The notes under the pieces: model-generated | Database searches by the model: none | What the model saw: only the letters and a program-made list of their open reading frames with translations | What the model was told of the DNA's origin: nothing | Shown here: positions 1-7,551 of the stretch, piece after piece | Layout: each line of letters opens with the position of its first letter | Numbering within the stretch: the stretch's first letter is position 1 | Source: JBBSNV01 sp964458605 | Lineage (GTDB): Bacteria; Pseudomonadota; Alphaproteobacteria; Reyranellales; JAQSWP01 | Direction: 5' to 3' | NCBI GenBank assembly: GCA_964458605.1 | Contig: CAYWLS010000029.1 | Span: forward strand, 1-46,639 | DNA length: 46,639 bases | Position numbers and translations under genes: made by a program

Positions 1-1025
1 ACGAGATCGCCTCGATCGGCATGGTGGTCGGCGCCGGCTGGAACGGCGCGCGCGCCTTCACCGCGACCTCCGGCCCCGGCATCTCGCTGATGACCGAGTT
101 CATCGGCCTGGCCTATTTCGCCGAGATTCCGGCGGTGCTGATCGACGTGCAGCGCGGCGGGCCGTCCACCGGCATGCCGACCCGCACCCAGCAGGCCGAT
201 ATCGTCTCCTGCGCCTATGCCTCGCACGGCGACACCAAGCATGTGCTGCTGTTCCCGGAGGATCCGCGCGAGTGCTTCGAGTTCGGCGCTGCCGCTTTCG
301 ACCTGGCGGAGCGGCTGCAGACGCCGATCTTCGTGCTGACCGATCTCGACATCGGCATGAACGAGCGGCTGTGCAAGCCGCTGGACTGGGATCCCGCGCG
401 CAAGCTCGATCGCGGCAAGGTGATGACGGCGCAGGAATTGGAGGCCGGCAAGGAATTTGGCCGCTATCTCGACGTCGACGGCGACGGCATCGCCTATCGC
501 ACCTATCCCGGCACCCACCCCAGCAAGGGCGCGTTCTTCACCCGCGGCACCACCAAGAACGAATATGCGCGCTATTCGGAAGAGGGCGCCGTCTATGTGC
601 GCAACGTCCAGCGCCTGCTGCGCAAGTTCGAAACCGCCAAGCAACTGGTCCCGGCACCCGAACTGATCAAGGCGGTCCAGCCGGCCCGTCACGGCGTCAT
701 CTTCTTCGGTTCGACCAGCCCGTCGATGCGCGAGTCGCTGGCACAGCTGCAGGAACGGGGCATCGCGCTCGACGCCCTGCGGGTGCGCGCCTTCCCGTTC
801 AGCGCCGAGGTCGAGGAGTTCATCGCCCAGCACGACCGGGTCTATGTGGTCGAGCAGAACCGCGATGCCCAGCTGCGCAGCTTGCTGGTCAACGAGATCG
901 GCATCGACCCGGTGCGGCTGGTGCCGGTGCTGAACTACGACGGCACGCCGATCACCGCGCGTTTCATCACCCAGGCCATTGCCGAAGTCGAGGGCGTCGG
1001 ATCGCCCGCCAGGAAGCTGCCATGA
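1..1025 (+). CDS. korA: 2-oxoacid:ferredoxin oxidoreductase, alpha subunit (3' part, truncated by window edge)
   Basis: The reading frame is open from the first bases of the window, so the true start lies upstream and only the last 340 or so residues are visible. The product is the alpha subunit of a 2-oxoacid (probably 2-oxoglutarate):ferredoxin oxidoreductase, which oxidatively decarboxylates a 2-oxoacid to an acyl-CoA and passes electrons to ferredoxin. The stretch with SGPGISLM, then AEIPAV and QRGGPSTGMPTRTQQ, is characteristic of the pyrimidine-binding core of KorA. The C-terminal part (RVYVVEQNRDAQL) is the transketolase C-terminal-like domain. The stop overlaps the korB start in an ATGA, so the two subunits are translationally coupled. 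The exact substrate (2-oxoglutarate rather than pyruvate or a branched-chain acid) is inferred from overall resemblance. Confidence 0.9.
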   Translation, partial: EIASIGMVVGAGWNGARAFTATSGPGISLMTEFIGLAYFAEIPAVLIDVQRGGPSTGMPTRTQQADIVSCAYASHGDTKHVLLFPEDPRECFEFGAAAFDLAERLQTPIFVLTDLDIGMNERLCKPLDWDPARKLDRGKVMTAQELEAGKEFGRYLDVDGDGIAYRTYPGTHPSKGAFFTRGTTKNEYARYSEEGAVYVRNVQRLLRKFETAKQLVPAPELIKAVQPARHGVIFFGSTSPSMRESLAQLQERGIALDALRVRAFPFSAEVEEFIAQHDRVYVVEQNRDAQLRSLLVNEIGIDPVRLVPVLNYDGTPITARFITQAIAEVEGVGSPARKLP

Positions 1026-2080
1026 CCTACATCGCCAAGCCCAAGCTCCACCATCCCAAGCTGCCGGTCAACGCGCTGGGCTTCACCCGGCGCGACTACG
1101 AGGGCTCGGTCTCGACCCTGTGCGCCGGCTGCGGCCACGATTCGATCAGCGCTTCGATCGTGCAGGCGATCTTCGAGCTGGCCCTGCCGCCGCACCGCAT
1201 CGCCAAGCTGTCGGGCATCGGCTGCTCGTCCAAGACGCCGGACTATTTCCTGAGCGCCAGCCACGGCTTCAACTCGGTGCATGGCCGCATGCCCTCGGTG
1301 CTGACCGGCGCCAGCCTGGCCAATCGCGACCTGGTCTATCTCGGCGTTTCGGGCGACGGCGATTCCGCCTCGATCGGCATTGGCCAGTTCGCCCACGTCA
1401 TGCGCCGCAACGTCAACATGACCTATATCGTCGAGAACAACGGCGTCTACGGCCTGACCAAGGGCCAGTTCTCCGCCACCGCCGACAAGGGGTCCAAGGC
1501 CAAGAAGGGCGCCATCAACGCCGACGATGCCATCGACATGGTGGCGCTGGGCATCCAGATGGGCGCCAGCTTCGTGGCGCGTAGCTTCTCCGGCGACAAG
1601 GACCAGCTCGTGCCGCTGATCAAGGCGGCGATCTCCCATCCCGGCGCGGCGCTGATCGACTGCATCTCGCCCTGCATCGCTTTCAACAATCATGTCGGTT
1701 CGACCAAGAGCTTCGACTATGTGCGCGAGCACAACGATGCGGTGAACCATCTCGATTTCATCACCGGCCGCGAGGCCATTACCGCGCAATACGCGCCGGG
1801 GCAGATGATCGAAGTGCGCCAGCACGACGGCAGCGTCCTGCCGCTGCGCAAGATCGACGCCGCCTACGATCCGCGCGACCGCGGCAAAGTGATGTCCTAC
1901 CTGGAAAAGGCGCGCGCCGAGGGCGAGATCGTCACCGGCCTGCTCTATATCGACGACGGCGAGCCGGACGATCTGCACACGCGCATGAAGACGGTGGAAG
2001 CGCCGCTCAATACCCTGGGCGATGCCGAGTTGATCCCGGGCAAGGCGGCGATCGACAGGATCAACGCCAATCTGCGCTGA
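1022..2080 (+). CDS. korB: 2-oxoacid:ferredoxin oxidoreductase, beta subunit
   Basis: Encodes 352 residues, the thiamine-diphosphate-binding beta subunit that pairs with KorA. The N-terminal CAGCGHDSIS motif and the GDGDSASIG ... NNGVYGLTKGQ region form the ThDP/Mg signature of this family. The length is normal for KorB subunits of the two-subunit type, which lack the fused ferredoxin domain. The ATG at 1022 overlaps the korA stop by four bases. After the stop comes a roughly 70-base spacer and then a long palindrome (2151-2213) that probably ends transcription. KorAB is oxygen-tolerant in several aerobic bacteria and can replace or supplement the 2-oxoglutarate dehydrogenase complex. Whether that applies here cannot be told from the window. 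Confidence 0.92.
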   Translation: MTYIAKPKLHHPKLPVNALGFTRRDYEGSVSTLCAGCGHDSISASIVQAIFELALPPHRIAKLSGIGCSSKTPDYFLSASHGFNSVHGRMPSVLTGASLANRDLVYLGVSGDGDSASIGIGQFAHVMRRNVNMTYIVENNGVYGLTKGQFSATADKGSKAKKGAINADDAIDMVALGIQMGASFVARSFSGDKDQLVPLIKAAISHPGAALIDCISPCIAFNNHVGSTKSFDYVREHNDAVNHLDFITGREAITAQYAPGQMIEVRQHDGSVLPLRKIDAAYDPRDRGKVMSYLEKARAEGEIVTGLLYIDDGEPDDLHTRMKTVEAPLNTLGDAELIPGKAAIDRINANLR

Positions 2081-2150
2081 AGGGCCGGGATCGGCGCAAG
2101 CGCCACGGCGCTTCCTTCCGATCGCGTGAATCCGCTCTACTCTTAAATCG

Positions 2151-2213
2151 TAGAGCAAATTCACACCCTTTGACGGAATCGACAGCGATTCCGTCAAAGG
2201 GTGATTTGCTCTA
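2151..2213. repeat. long palindromic repeat between convergent genes (REP-like, bidirectional terminator candidate)
   Basis: Left arm 2151-2181 and right arm 2186-2213 are inverted copies with a 4-base loop (2182-2185). The inner 18 bp, ending in CGGAATCG, pair perfectly; the left arm carries three extra bases near the middle. A second, shorter dyad (GCTCTAC at 2134-2140 against GTAGAGC at 2150-2156) shares the left end and would form a competing hairpin. The right arm contains CTA at 2211-2213, which on the minus strand is the TAG stop of the sulfatase. Long dispersed palindromes of this type are common in alphaproteobacterial intergenic regions; that this one is multicopy is an inference. 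Confidence 0.85.
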
Positions 2214-3746
2214 GACTGCCGCCACCGCCTCGAGCTTGGGATTGCGTGCCGCCGGCGTGCGCTCGTGCAATTCGGCGACCAGCGCATCGCGTTGCGACCG
2301 GTGCCGGGGCTCGTCCCACAGGTTGCGCCATTGGTAGGGGTCGTTGGCGAGATCGTACAGCTCGCCCTCGCTGCCGTCGTAGAGCGTGCTCCTGTCGTAG
2401 ACCGTGCACACCCAGCCGTCGCGATAGAGGGTGCGCAGGTGCATGCTGACGCCTTTGAACTCGCTGTCCCATTCGGTGAAGCTGCAATCGCGGCGCTGCG
2501 CATCGGCCTGGCCGGCGTCGCGCGGCAGGATCTGACCCTGCATCCATTCGGCGGGTTCGATCCCGGCGATGGCGCAGAAGGTCGGCGCCAGGTCGACCTG
2601 GCCGACCGGCTGGCCGATGCGCGCCGGCGTCCCCTTGGCGCTGGTCGCCGGCCGCCAGATCATGGGCAGGCGCATCAGCGAATCGACATGGTAGGGCCCC
2701 TTGAACAGCAGGCCGTGATCGCCCTGCAACTCGCCGTGGTCGGTGGTATAGACGATATCGGTGTCGCCACCCCAGCCGCGTTCGGCAATGTGCCGCCACA
2801 CCTTGGCGCAGGCTTCGTCGATCAGCTCGTTCTCGATATGCACCATGGCGTGGATTTCGCGCATCTGGTCGTGCGTGACCGTGGCCGGCACGAAATCGGG
2901 CGGCGCTTCGTAATTGGTCACCAGCCTGCCGTCGTACCAGTCGAGCCAATGGCGCGGTTTGCCGGCCAGCTTCTGGCGTGCGGCGTCGCCGGCAATGCAG
3001 CTCTCGGGCAAGGCCAAATCGCGCCAGTCGACCCGGCCCAGTTCCGACTGCGGCGGGTCCCATGGATGGTGTGGGTCGGGAAAGCTCATCCAGCAGAACC
3101 AGTCGGCATCGGCCGGCAGGGAATCGAGCCAGGCGACGGTGCGGTCGGCCACCCAGTCGGTGTGGTAGTGGTCGCGCGCGATGGGGTTGTGCTTGACCTG
3201 CACGGCGTCGGTATCGCCGCCGCCGTGGCTGTTCTGCTCCAACTGCATCGATATCAGGCGATAGAACCCGTCGACCTCGCCGGGATGGTTCTCGGCCATC
3301 CACTTGGAATAGTGCAGCAGTCCGCGCGCCACGTGACCGGCCAGTTCCATGCGATCGAAGCCGCGGTGCGGCCCGAACTGGCCGAGCTGGGCCATGCGGT
3401 TCTCGTAGAACTCGAATTTGCGGTCGATGAACGGCTCGAAATGCGCCTTGCCGATCAGGGCGGTCTTGTAGCCCGCCTCCTGTTGCAGGTAGCGTGCCAC
3501 CGAGGGCGCATCGGCCGGCAGCGGCACCCCGTTCATCCAGACGCCGTGGCTGCGCACATACTGGCCGGTGATCATGGTGGCGCGGGCGGGCATGCACACC
3601 ACGCTCTGGGCATGGGCGCGGTCGTAGACCAGGCCTTCGGCGGCCCATTTGTCGATGGTCGGGGTGCGGGCGATCTTGCCGCCGTTGCAGCCCAGCGCGT
3701 CGTACCGCTGCTGGTCGGTCGTGATGAACAGGATCTTCCGTCCCAT
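2211..3746 (-). CDS. sulfatase family hydrolase (choline-sulfatase/arylsulfatase-like)
   Basis: Encodes 511 residues with no evident signal peptide, so probably cytoplasmic. Residues 51-55 read CMPAR, the C-x-P-x-R signature whose cysteine is converted to formylglycine in type I sulfatases. The N-terminal TTDQQRYD (residues 9-16) carries the metal-binding acid, GKAHF (about 99-103) resembles the conserved GK-x-H element, and TTDHGE near residue 336 supplies the second metal-site Asp-His. The family hydrolyses sulfate esters; some members act on phosphonates. Substrate is unknown. No formylglycine-generating enzyme and no transporter lies next to it. A TTGACC-N16-TAGCAT promoter lies upstream. 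The stop codon lies inside the palindromic repeat. Confidence 0.9.
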   Translation of the reverse strand: MGRKILFITTDQQRYDALGCNGGKIARTPTIDKWAAEGLVYDRAHAQSVVCMPARATMITGQYVRSHGVWMNGVPLPADAPSVARYLQQEAGYKTALIGKAHFEPFIDRKFEFYENRMAQLGQFGPHRGFDRMELAGHVARGLLHYSKWMAENHPGEVDGFYRLISMQLEQNSHGGGDTDAVQVKHNPIARDHYHTDWVADRTVAWLDSLPADADWFCWMSFPDPHHPWDPPQSELGRVDWRDLALPESCIAGDAARQKLAGKPRHWLDWYDGRLVTNYEAPPDFVPATVTHDQMREIHAMVHIENELIDEACAKVWRHIAERGWGGDTDIVYTTDHGELQGDHGLLFKGPYHVDSLMRLPMIWRPATSAKGTPARIGQPVGQVDLAPTFCAIAGIEPAEWMQGQILPRDAGQADAQRRDCSFTEWDSEFKGVSMHLRTLYRDGWVCTVYDRSTLYDGSEGELYDLANDPYQWRNLWDEPRHRSQRDALVAELHERTPAARNPKLEAVAAV

Positions 3747-3782
3747 GGTTTCCCCATTTGCTTGCCGCGCCGGCCGGTTGCG

Positions 3783-3810
3783 ATGCTAAAGCATGGCAAA
3801 AACGGGTCAA
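3783..3810 (-). promoter_or_regulatory. predicted sigma-70 promoter of the sulfatase gene
   Basis: On the minus strand TTGACC (3810-3805) is followed after 16 bases by TAGCAT (3788-3783), about 37 bases upstream of the ATG. The -35 box is within about 15 bases of the -10 box of the divergent lipoprotein promoter, so the two probably compete or share control. Prediction by eye only. Confidence 0.45.
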
Positions 3811-3823
3811 CGGCACAGCGGTT

Positions 3824-3832
3824 TGATATAGT
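3824..3832 (+). promoter_or_regulatory. predicted extended -10 promoter of the lipoprotein gene
   Basis: TGATATAGT matches the extended -10 form TGnTATAAT with one mismatch. No good -35 box lies 16-18 bases upstream, as is usual for extended -10 promoters. The distance to the GTG start at 3874 would give a leader of about 35 bases. Confidence 0.45.
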
Positions 3833-3873
3833 GCCCGGCGCAGGCGGGCCGTCCGAGCCGAAGGGGAATTCCG

Positions 3874-4557
3874 GTGTTCAGCGCAGTTTGGTGGCGTTCC
3901 GCCCTCGCCGTCATGGCGCTGGGCGGTGTGGTTGGGGCCTGTGCCGGCGACAGCGGACCCGACGATACGATCGAAGGCATGCGGGCCAGGTTCAACCTGA
4001 CCGTTCCAACGCCGCAATCTTTTCTGGTGTGCCACGATCACGGCTGCAGCACGCGCAGCCCGGTCAGCCTGTCGCCCGCGCAATGGCAGCAGGTTCGCGC
4101 CGAATTCCAGCCCAAATCCGCCAATGCCGAACAGGAGCGCGCCCGTATCGCCGACGCCATCGGCCTGCTCGAACGGCTGGTGGCGCCGCAGGCCGGGACC
4201 GGCGCCGATATCGGCGGCACCTTCGAGGGATTTGGCCGTGCGGGCCAGCTCGATTGCGAGGACGAAGCGGCCAACACGACGCAGTATCTGATCATGATGA
4301 AGAACGACGGCTTGCTCGCCTATCACACGCCGATCGGCCGGCGCTGGCGCGGTTTCTTCGTGCATGGCTGGCCGCACACCACGGCGGTCGTCTCCGAGGC
4401 CGGCAGCGGACAGTTGTGGGCGGTCGATTCGTGGTTCGAGGACAACGGGATTCCGGCCCATGTCCTGCCGCTGGATCTGTGGGAGAGCGGCTGGTCGCCC
4501 AAGGACAAGACCGGCCCGCAGTTCCAGAAGCCGGTCGGCGACAGGCCCAAGAGCTGA
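3874..4557 (+). CDS. conserved hypothetical lipoprotein with a possible Cys-His-Asp triad
   Basis: Encodes 227 residues from a GTG start preceded by the Shine-Dalgarno-like AAGGGGA. The N-terminus is a lipoprotein signal: basic start, hydrophobic stretch, then VVGAC with the lipidated cysteine at residue 23. A CHDHGC element follows at 53-58. The best-conserved-looking part is DCEDEAANTTQYL (127-139), then HTTAVV (168-173) and AVDSWF (183-188). The order Cys128 - His168 - Asp185 is that of papain/transglutaminase-like folds, so a periplasmic thiol hydrolase or an inactive relative is possible. I cannot place it in a named family. It is divergent from the sulfatase and separated by 300 bases from the M23 gene. 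Confidence 0.7.
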   Translation: MFSAVWWRSALAVMALGGVVGACAGDSGPDDTIEGMRARFNLTVPTPQSFLVCHDHGCSTRSPVSLSPAQWQQVRAEFQPKSANAEQERARIADAIGLLERLVAPQAGTGADIGGTFEGFGRAGQLDCEDEAANTTQYLIMMKNDGLLAYHTPIGRRWRGFFVHGWPHTTAVVSEAGSGQLWAVDSWFEDNGIPAHVLPLDLWESGWSPKDKTGPQFQKPVGDRPKS

Positions 4558-4857
4558 TCGACCGCATCGGCTATCCAACTGCATCGACTATCCAATTGCG
4601 TGGGCGGGCACTACGCATGCGCTGTGTCTGGCCCGCGGCTTCTGTGAAATGCTGGAAATAGGCGCTTGCCTCGGCTGGATCGAGTCGAGTAAGTTTTTTT
4701 GGGGTACGAGGGTACGTCGCGCCGTTCCGCTGGTCTGTGGGGACCGGCTTCCGGGCGACGTCAAGTGCAGCAATGCGTTGGCACGGCACGCTTTTTCGAG
4801 GCGGATGTCGACGCTATCTCGTTTGCCGACGCGAGCGGTGGAATGGGGGCCGGGGGG
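4558..4857. other. 300-base gap between lipoprotein gene and M23 peptidase gene
   Basis: Contains a two-copy 17-bp direct repeat at 4564-4597 (two mismatches between copies), a run of T at 4693-4700, and a possible promoter (TTGCCT 4666-4671, 18-base spacer, TAAGTT 4690-4695) that would serve the M23-bactofilin operon. The frame of the M23 gene stays open upstream to about 4699, but that part reads as non-coding (arginine/glycine-rich, no family similarity), so I place the start at 4858. No RNA gene recognised. Confidence 0.5.
4666..4695 (+). promoter_or_regulatory. possible promoter of the M23 peptidase-bactofilin operon
   Basis: TTGCCT and TAAGTT with an 18-base spacer. It is the best match in the gap, but neither box is close to consensus. 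Confidence 0.3.
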
Positions 4858-6051
4858 ATGCGGATTGGCGGGCGACTGAGAGCTGCGCTGGGGGGCGTCG
4901 CCGAAAAGGCACGCCACCGCTTCCCCGACCGCGAATTGATCGTCCGCGCCAATGGTCAGGTTGCCTATATACAGCTTTCGCATCGCCGGCAGATGCTGTG
5001 GGTCGGCTTGGCCGCCATCGTCGCCGCCTGGTTGGCCTATGCCACCGTTTCCTATGCGATATTCGACCGGCGGCTGGCGGCCAAGAATGTCGAGATCGAC
5101 CAGGCGGTGAACGCCTACAAGAACCTCAAGCACAACCTCACCGACGCCGAGCGCAAATTCGTCGACGTCTCGCGCGATCTGGAAGACAAGAATATCTATT
5201 TGCAGAAGACCCTGGACGAGAATGCCGCGCTGCGGCGCAATCTCGACGCCATCGCCAGCGTCCTCGATTCGGTCGTCGCGCAGCGGACCCGGATTGCCGG
5301 CGAACGCCAGATCCTCGAACAGCACAACGTCGCGCTCGAGACGCGGCTGAAGGATTTCCAGGCCGCCCAGGCCGAACTGATGGGGCGGCTGGGCCAGCGC
5401 ACCCTGGGCGACATCGCCAAGGTGGAGCGCGTGGTCGCGATGACCGGGCTCGACACGGATACCATGCTCAATCGTTCCGGCTCGCCGCGGGCCGGCGGGC
5501 AGGGCGGGCCCTATGTGCCGGCGTTGGGCGGACGTGACACCGACGGGCTGATCGAGCAGGCGGATTATTCCGTGTCGATGCTGGATGCCAATATCGATCG
5601 GTTGGAGGGCCTGCAGCGGGTCTTGCGTCAGTTGCCGCTCGGGGCCCCGACCGATTCTTATACCATCACCAGCGGTTTCGGCGTGCGGCGCGACCCGATC
5701 AACGGCACCGCCGCGGTGCATTACGGGCTCGACATGGCCGGCCAGCTTGGCCAGCTCGTGGTCGCGACCGCGCCAGGCAAGGTCATTTCCGCCGGGCGCA
5801 ACGGGTTCTACGGGAAGATGGTCGAAATCGACCACGGCATGGGCGTAACGACCCGATACGGGCACCTGAACTCCGTTGCCGTGGAAGAAGGACAGATAGT
5901 GGCCGCCGGCGACAAGATCGGCGCCATGGGCAGTACAGGCCGCAGCACCGGCGTTCACGTTCACTACGAGATTCGTGTGGACAACAAGCCGGTCAATCCG
6001 ATGAAATTCATCAAGGCAGGTCACTATGTTCTCAAAGACAACCACCAGTAA
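4858..6051 (+). CDS. membrane-anchored M23 family metallopeptidase (LytM-like)
   Basis: Encodes 397 residues from the ATG at 4858, preceded by a G-rich ribosome-binding stretch. A short cytoplasmic N-terminus is followed by one membrane helix (about 46-66), a charged segment likely to form a coiled coil (about 70-185), a linker, and a C-terminal M23 domain (about 265-385). The zinc ligands are visible: H288 and D292 in HYGLD, and H369 in HVHYE, with YGHL at 334-337. It is therefore predicted to be an active periplasmic peptidoglycan endopeptidase. The stop lies 26 bases inside the downstream bactofilin gene, a pairing known in Caulobacter, Helicobacter and relatives, where M23 enzymes and bactofilins act together in cell shape. 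Confidence 0.88.
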   Translation: MRIGGRLRAALGGVAEKARHRFPDRELIVRANGQVAYIQLSHRRQMLWVGLAAIVAAWLAYATVSYAIFDRRLAAKNVEIDQAVNAYKNLKHNLTDAERKFVDVSRDLEDKNIYLQKTLDENAALRRNLDAIASVLDSVVAQRTRIAGERQILEQHNVALETRLKDFQAAQAELMGRLGQRTLGDIAKVERVVAMTGLDTDTMLNRSGSPRAGGQGGPYVPALGGRDTDGLIEQADYSVSMLDANIDRLEGLQRVLRQLPLGAPTDSYTITSGFGVRRDPINGTAAVHYGLDMAGQLGQLVVATAPGKVISAGRNGFYGKMVEIDHGMGVTTRYGHLNSVAVEEGQIVAAGDKIGAMGSTGRSTGVHVHYEIRVDNKPVNPMKFIKAGHYVLKDNHQ

Positions 6052-6493
6052 GCCGCAACCCGCACCGGTCAAGCCGATGGAGAAACCCATGGCCGCTCCC
6101 ATGGCGACGCCAAAATCGACCGTTCCTTCGATCATCAGCTCCAGCCTGCACGTTGTCGGCAATCTGGTGAGCGAGGGCGACATCCAGATCGACGGCGCTG
6201 TCGACGGCGACATCCGCACCGCGATCGTCACCGTCGGCCAGTCGGCCGAGGTGAAGGGCGAGATCGTGGCCGAAAGCGCCACCATCCACGGCAAGGTGGA
6301 AGGCACGATCCGGGCGCGCACCGTGATCCTGGGCAAGACGGCGCGGGTCGACGGCGATATCTACCAGGAGACGCTGGCGGTGGAAGCGGGCGCGCATTTC
6401 GAGGGCAACTGCCGCAAGCTGGCCAAGGCCCAGCCGGTGGCGACCGGACTTAGGCCGGTCGAATCGATCGGCCAGGCGGCGTCGGCCGGCTAA
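6026..6493 (+). CDS. bactofilin family cytoskeletal protein
   Basis: Encodes 155 residues: a Pro/Lys/Met-rich disordered N-terminus (1-34), a bactofilin core (about 35-130) of short beta repeats with the pattern G-x-I-x-x-x-V-x-G-x-I, and a short disordered tail. Bactofilins polymerise without nucleotide into filaments at the inner membrane and recruit peptidoglycan enzymes. The start codon lies inside the end of the M23 gene in another frame, so the two are co-transcribed and probably translationally coupled. An intrinsic terminator follows 30 bases after the stop. The symbol bacA/ccmA is not assigned because I cannot tell which paralogue this is. Confidence 0.9.
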   Translation: MFSKTTTSKPQPAPVKPMEKPMAAPMATPKSTVPSIISSSLHVVGNLVSEGDIQIDGAVDGDIRTAIVTVGQSAEVKGEIVAESATIHGKVEGTIRARTVILGKTARVDGDIYQETLAVEAGAHFEGNCRKLAKAQPVATGLRPVESIGQAASAG

Positions 6494-6523
6494 GCGACGA
6501 TTCCCGGCTCGATAGTCGAGGAA

Positions 6524-6552
6524 GGCGCCGGGCCATTGTCCGGCGTTTTTTT
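6524..6552 (+). terminator. intrinsic terminator after the bactofilin gene
   Basis: A 6-bp GC stem (CGCCGG 6526-6531 with CCGGCG 6540-6545) with an 8-base loop, followed directly by seven T residues (6546-6552). It ends the M23-bactofilin operon and lies just before the 3' end of the convergent dehydratase gene. Confidence 0.8.
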
Positions 6553-6568
6553 ATCCTGCGCGGGGGGA

Positions 6569-7543
6569 TCAGTGCCGCGACGCCAGCGCGGCGGCAAAAG
6601 TCTCGGCGTCTACATTGCCCCCCGAACAGACCGCCACCACGGTGCGGCCCTTGGCTGGCAGGCGGCCGGTCAGCACCGCGGCCAGGGCCACCGCGCCGCC
6701 CGGCTCGACGACGATCTTGAACTCGCGGAACGCCAGTTCCATCGCCTGGCGCGCTTCGTCGTCGCTTACGGCATGGCCTGCCTTGAGGTTGCGGCGCGCG
6801 ATCTCGAAAGTGATGTCGCCGGGCGTCGGGGCCATCAGGGCATCGCAGATGGATCCGGCGAGCTGGTCGTTCTTCTCCTTCCTGCCCGCACGCAAGGAGC
6901 GCGCCATGTCGTCGAAGCCGGCTGGCTCGGCGGCATGGACCTCGGTGCTGGGCGAGAGTTCGGCCATGGCCAGCGAAATTCCGGTGGTCAGTCCGCCGCC
7001 GCTGCAGGGTGCGACGATGGCATCCGGCTCGAGCCCGGCCTCGACGACCTCGATCCCGGTCGTGCCCTGCCCGGCGATCACCCAGGGATGGTCGTAGGGC
7101 GGCAGCGGCGTGGCGCCGCGTTCGCTGGCCAGTTTGGTGGCGATTTCCTCGCGGCTCTCCTTGACACGATCGTAGAGCCGGATCTCGGCGCCCGAGGCGC
7201 GGGTGTTGGCGACCTTCAACGCCGGCGCGTCGTTGGGCATGACGATGGTGGCCGGCACGCCCATCAACCGCGCCGCTTCGGCCACGCCCTGGGCGTGGTT
7301 GCCCGACGACCAGGCAACGACACCCGCTTTGCGCTGCGAGGCATCGAGCTGGCTGATGAAGTTGAGCGCGCCGCGGAACTTGAAGGAACCGGTGCGTTGC
7401 AGCACCTCGGCCTTGAGCAGCAAGCGGCCGCCCAGCATCCGGTTGACCCGCTCGTTCTCCAGCAGCGGCGTGCGCAAGGCCAACGGCCTGATGCGCAGAT
7501 GGGCGGCGGCGACGTCGGCGAAATCGGGATTGGACATGGTCAT
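6569..7543 (-). CDS. PLP-dependent threonine/serine dehydratase (fold type II)
   Basis: Encodes 324 residues from the ATG at 7543 (a second ATG two codons later is also possible). The SFKFRG element at 53-58 carries the PLP-binding Lys55, and the glycine-rich SGGGLTTG loop binds the PLP phosphate. The protein is about 320 residues and lacks the C-terminal ACT-type regulatory domain of biosynthetic IlvA, so it is more like catabolic threonine dehydratases or the serine racemase/threo-3-hydroxyaspartate ammonia-lyase group. It deaminates a hydroxy amino acid to a 2-oxoacid. It is the second gene of a two-gene operon, eight bases after the HAD gene. The exact substrate cannot be decided. Confidence 0.85.
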   Translation of the reverse strand: MTMSNPDFADVAAAHLRIRPLALRTPLLENERVNRMLGGRLLLKAEVLQRTGSFKFRGALNFISQLDASQRKAGVVAWSSGNHAQGVAEAARLMGVPATIVMPNDAPALKVANTRASGAEIRLYDRVKESREEIATKLASERGATPLPPYDHPWVIAGQGTTGIEVVEAGLEPDAIVAPCSGGGLTTGISLAMAELSPSTEVHAAEPAGFDDMARSLRAGRKEKNDQLAGSICDALMAPTPGDITFEIARRNLKAGHAVSDDEARQAMELAFREFKIVVEPGGAVALAAVLTGRLPAKGRTVVAVCSGGNVDAETFAAALASRH

Positions 7544-7551
7544 GGCTGATC

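Noticed and set aside
2194..4661. Long open frames on both strands crossing the sulfatase and lipoprotein genes
   Set aside because: They run across real gene boundaries and promoters and contain no family motifs.
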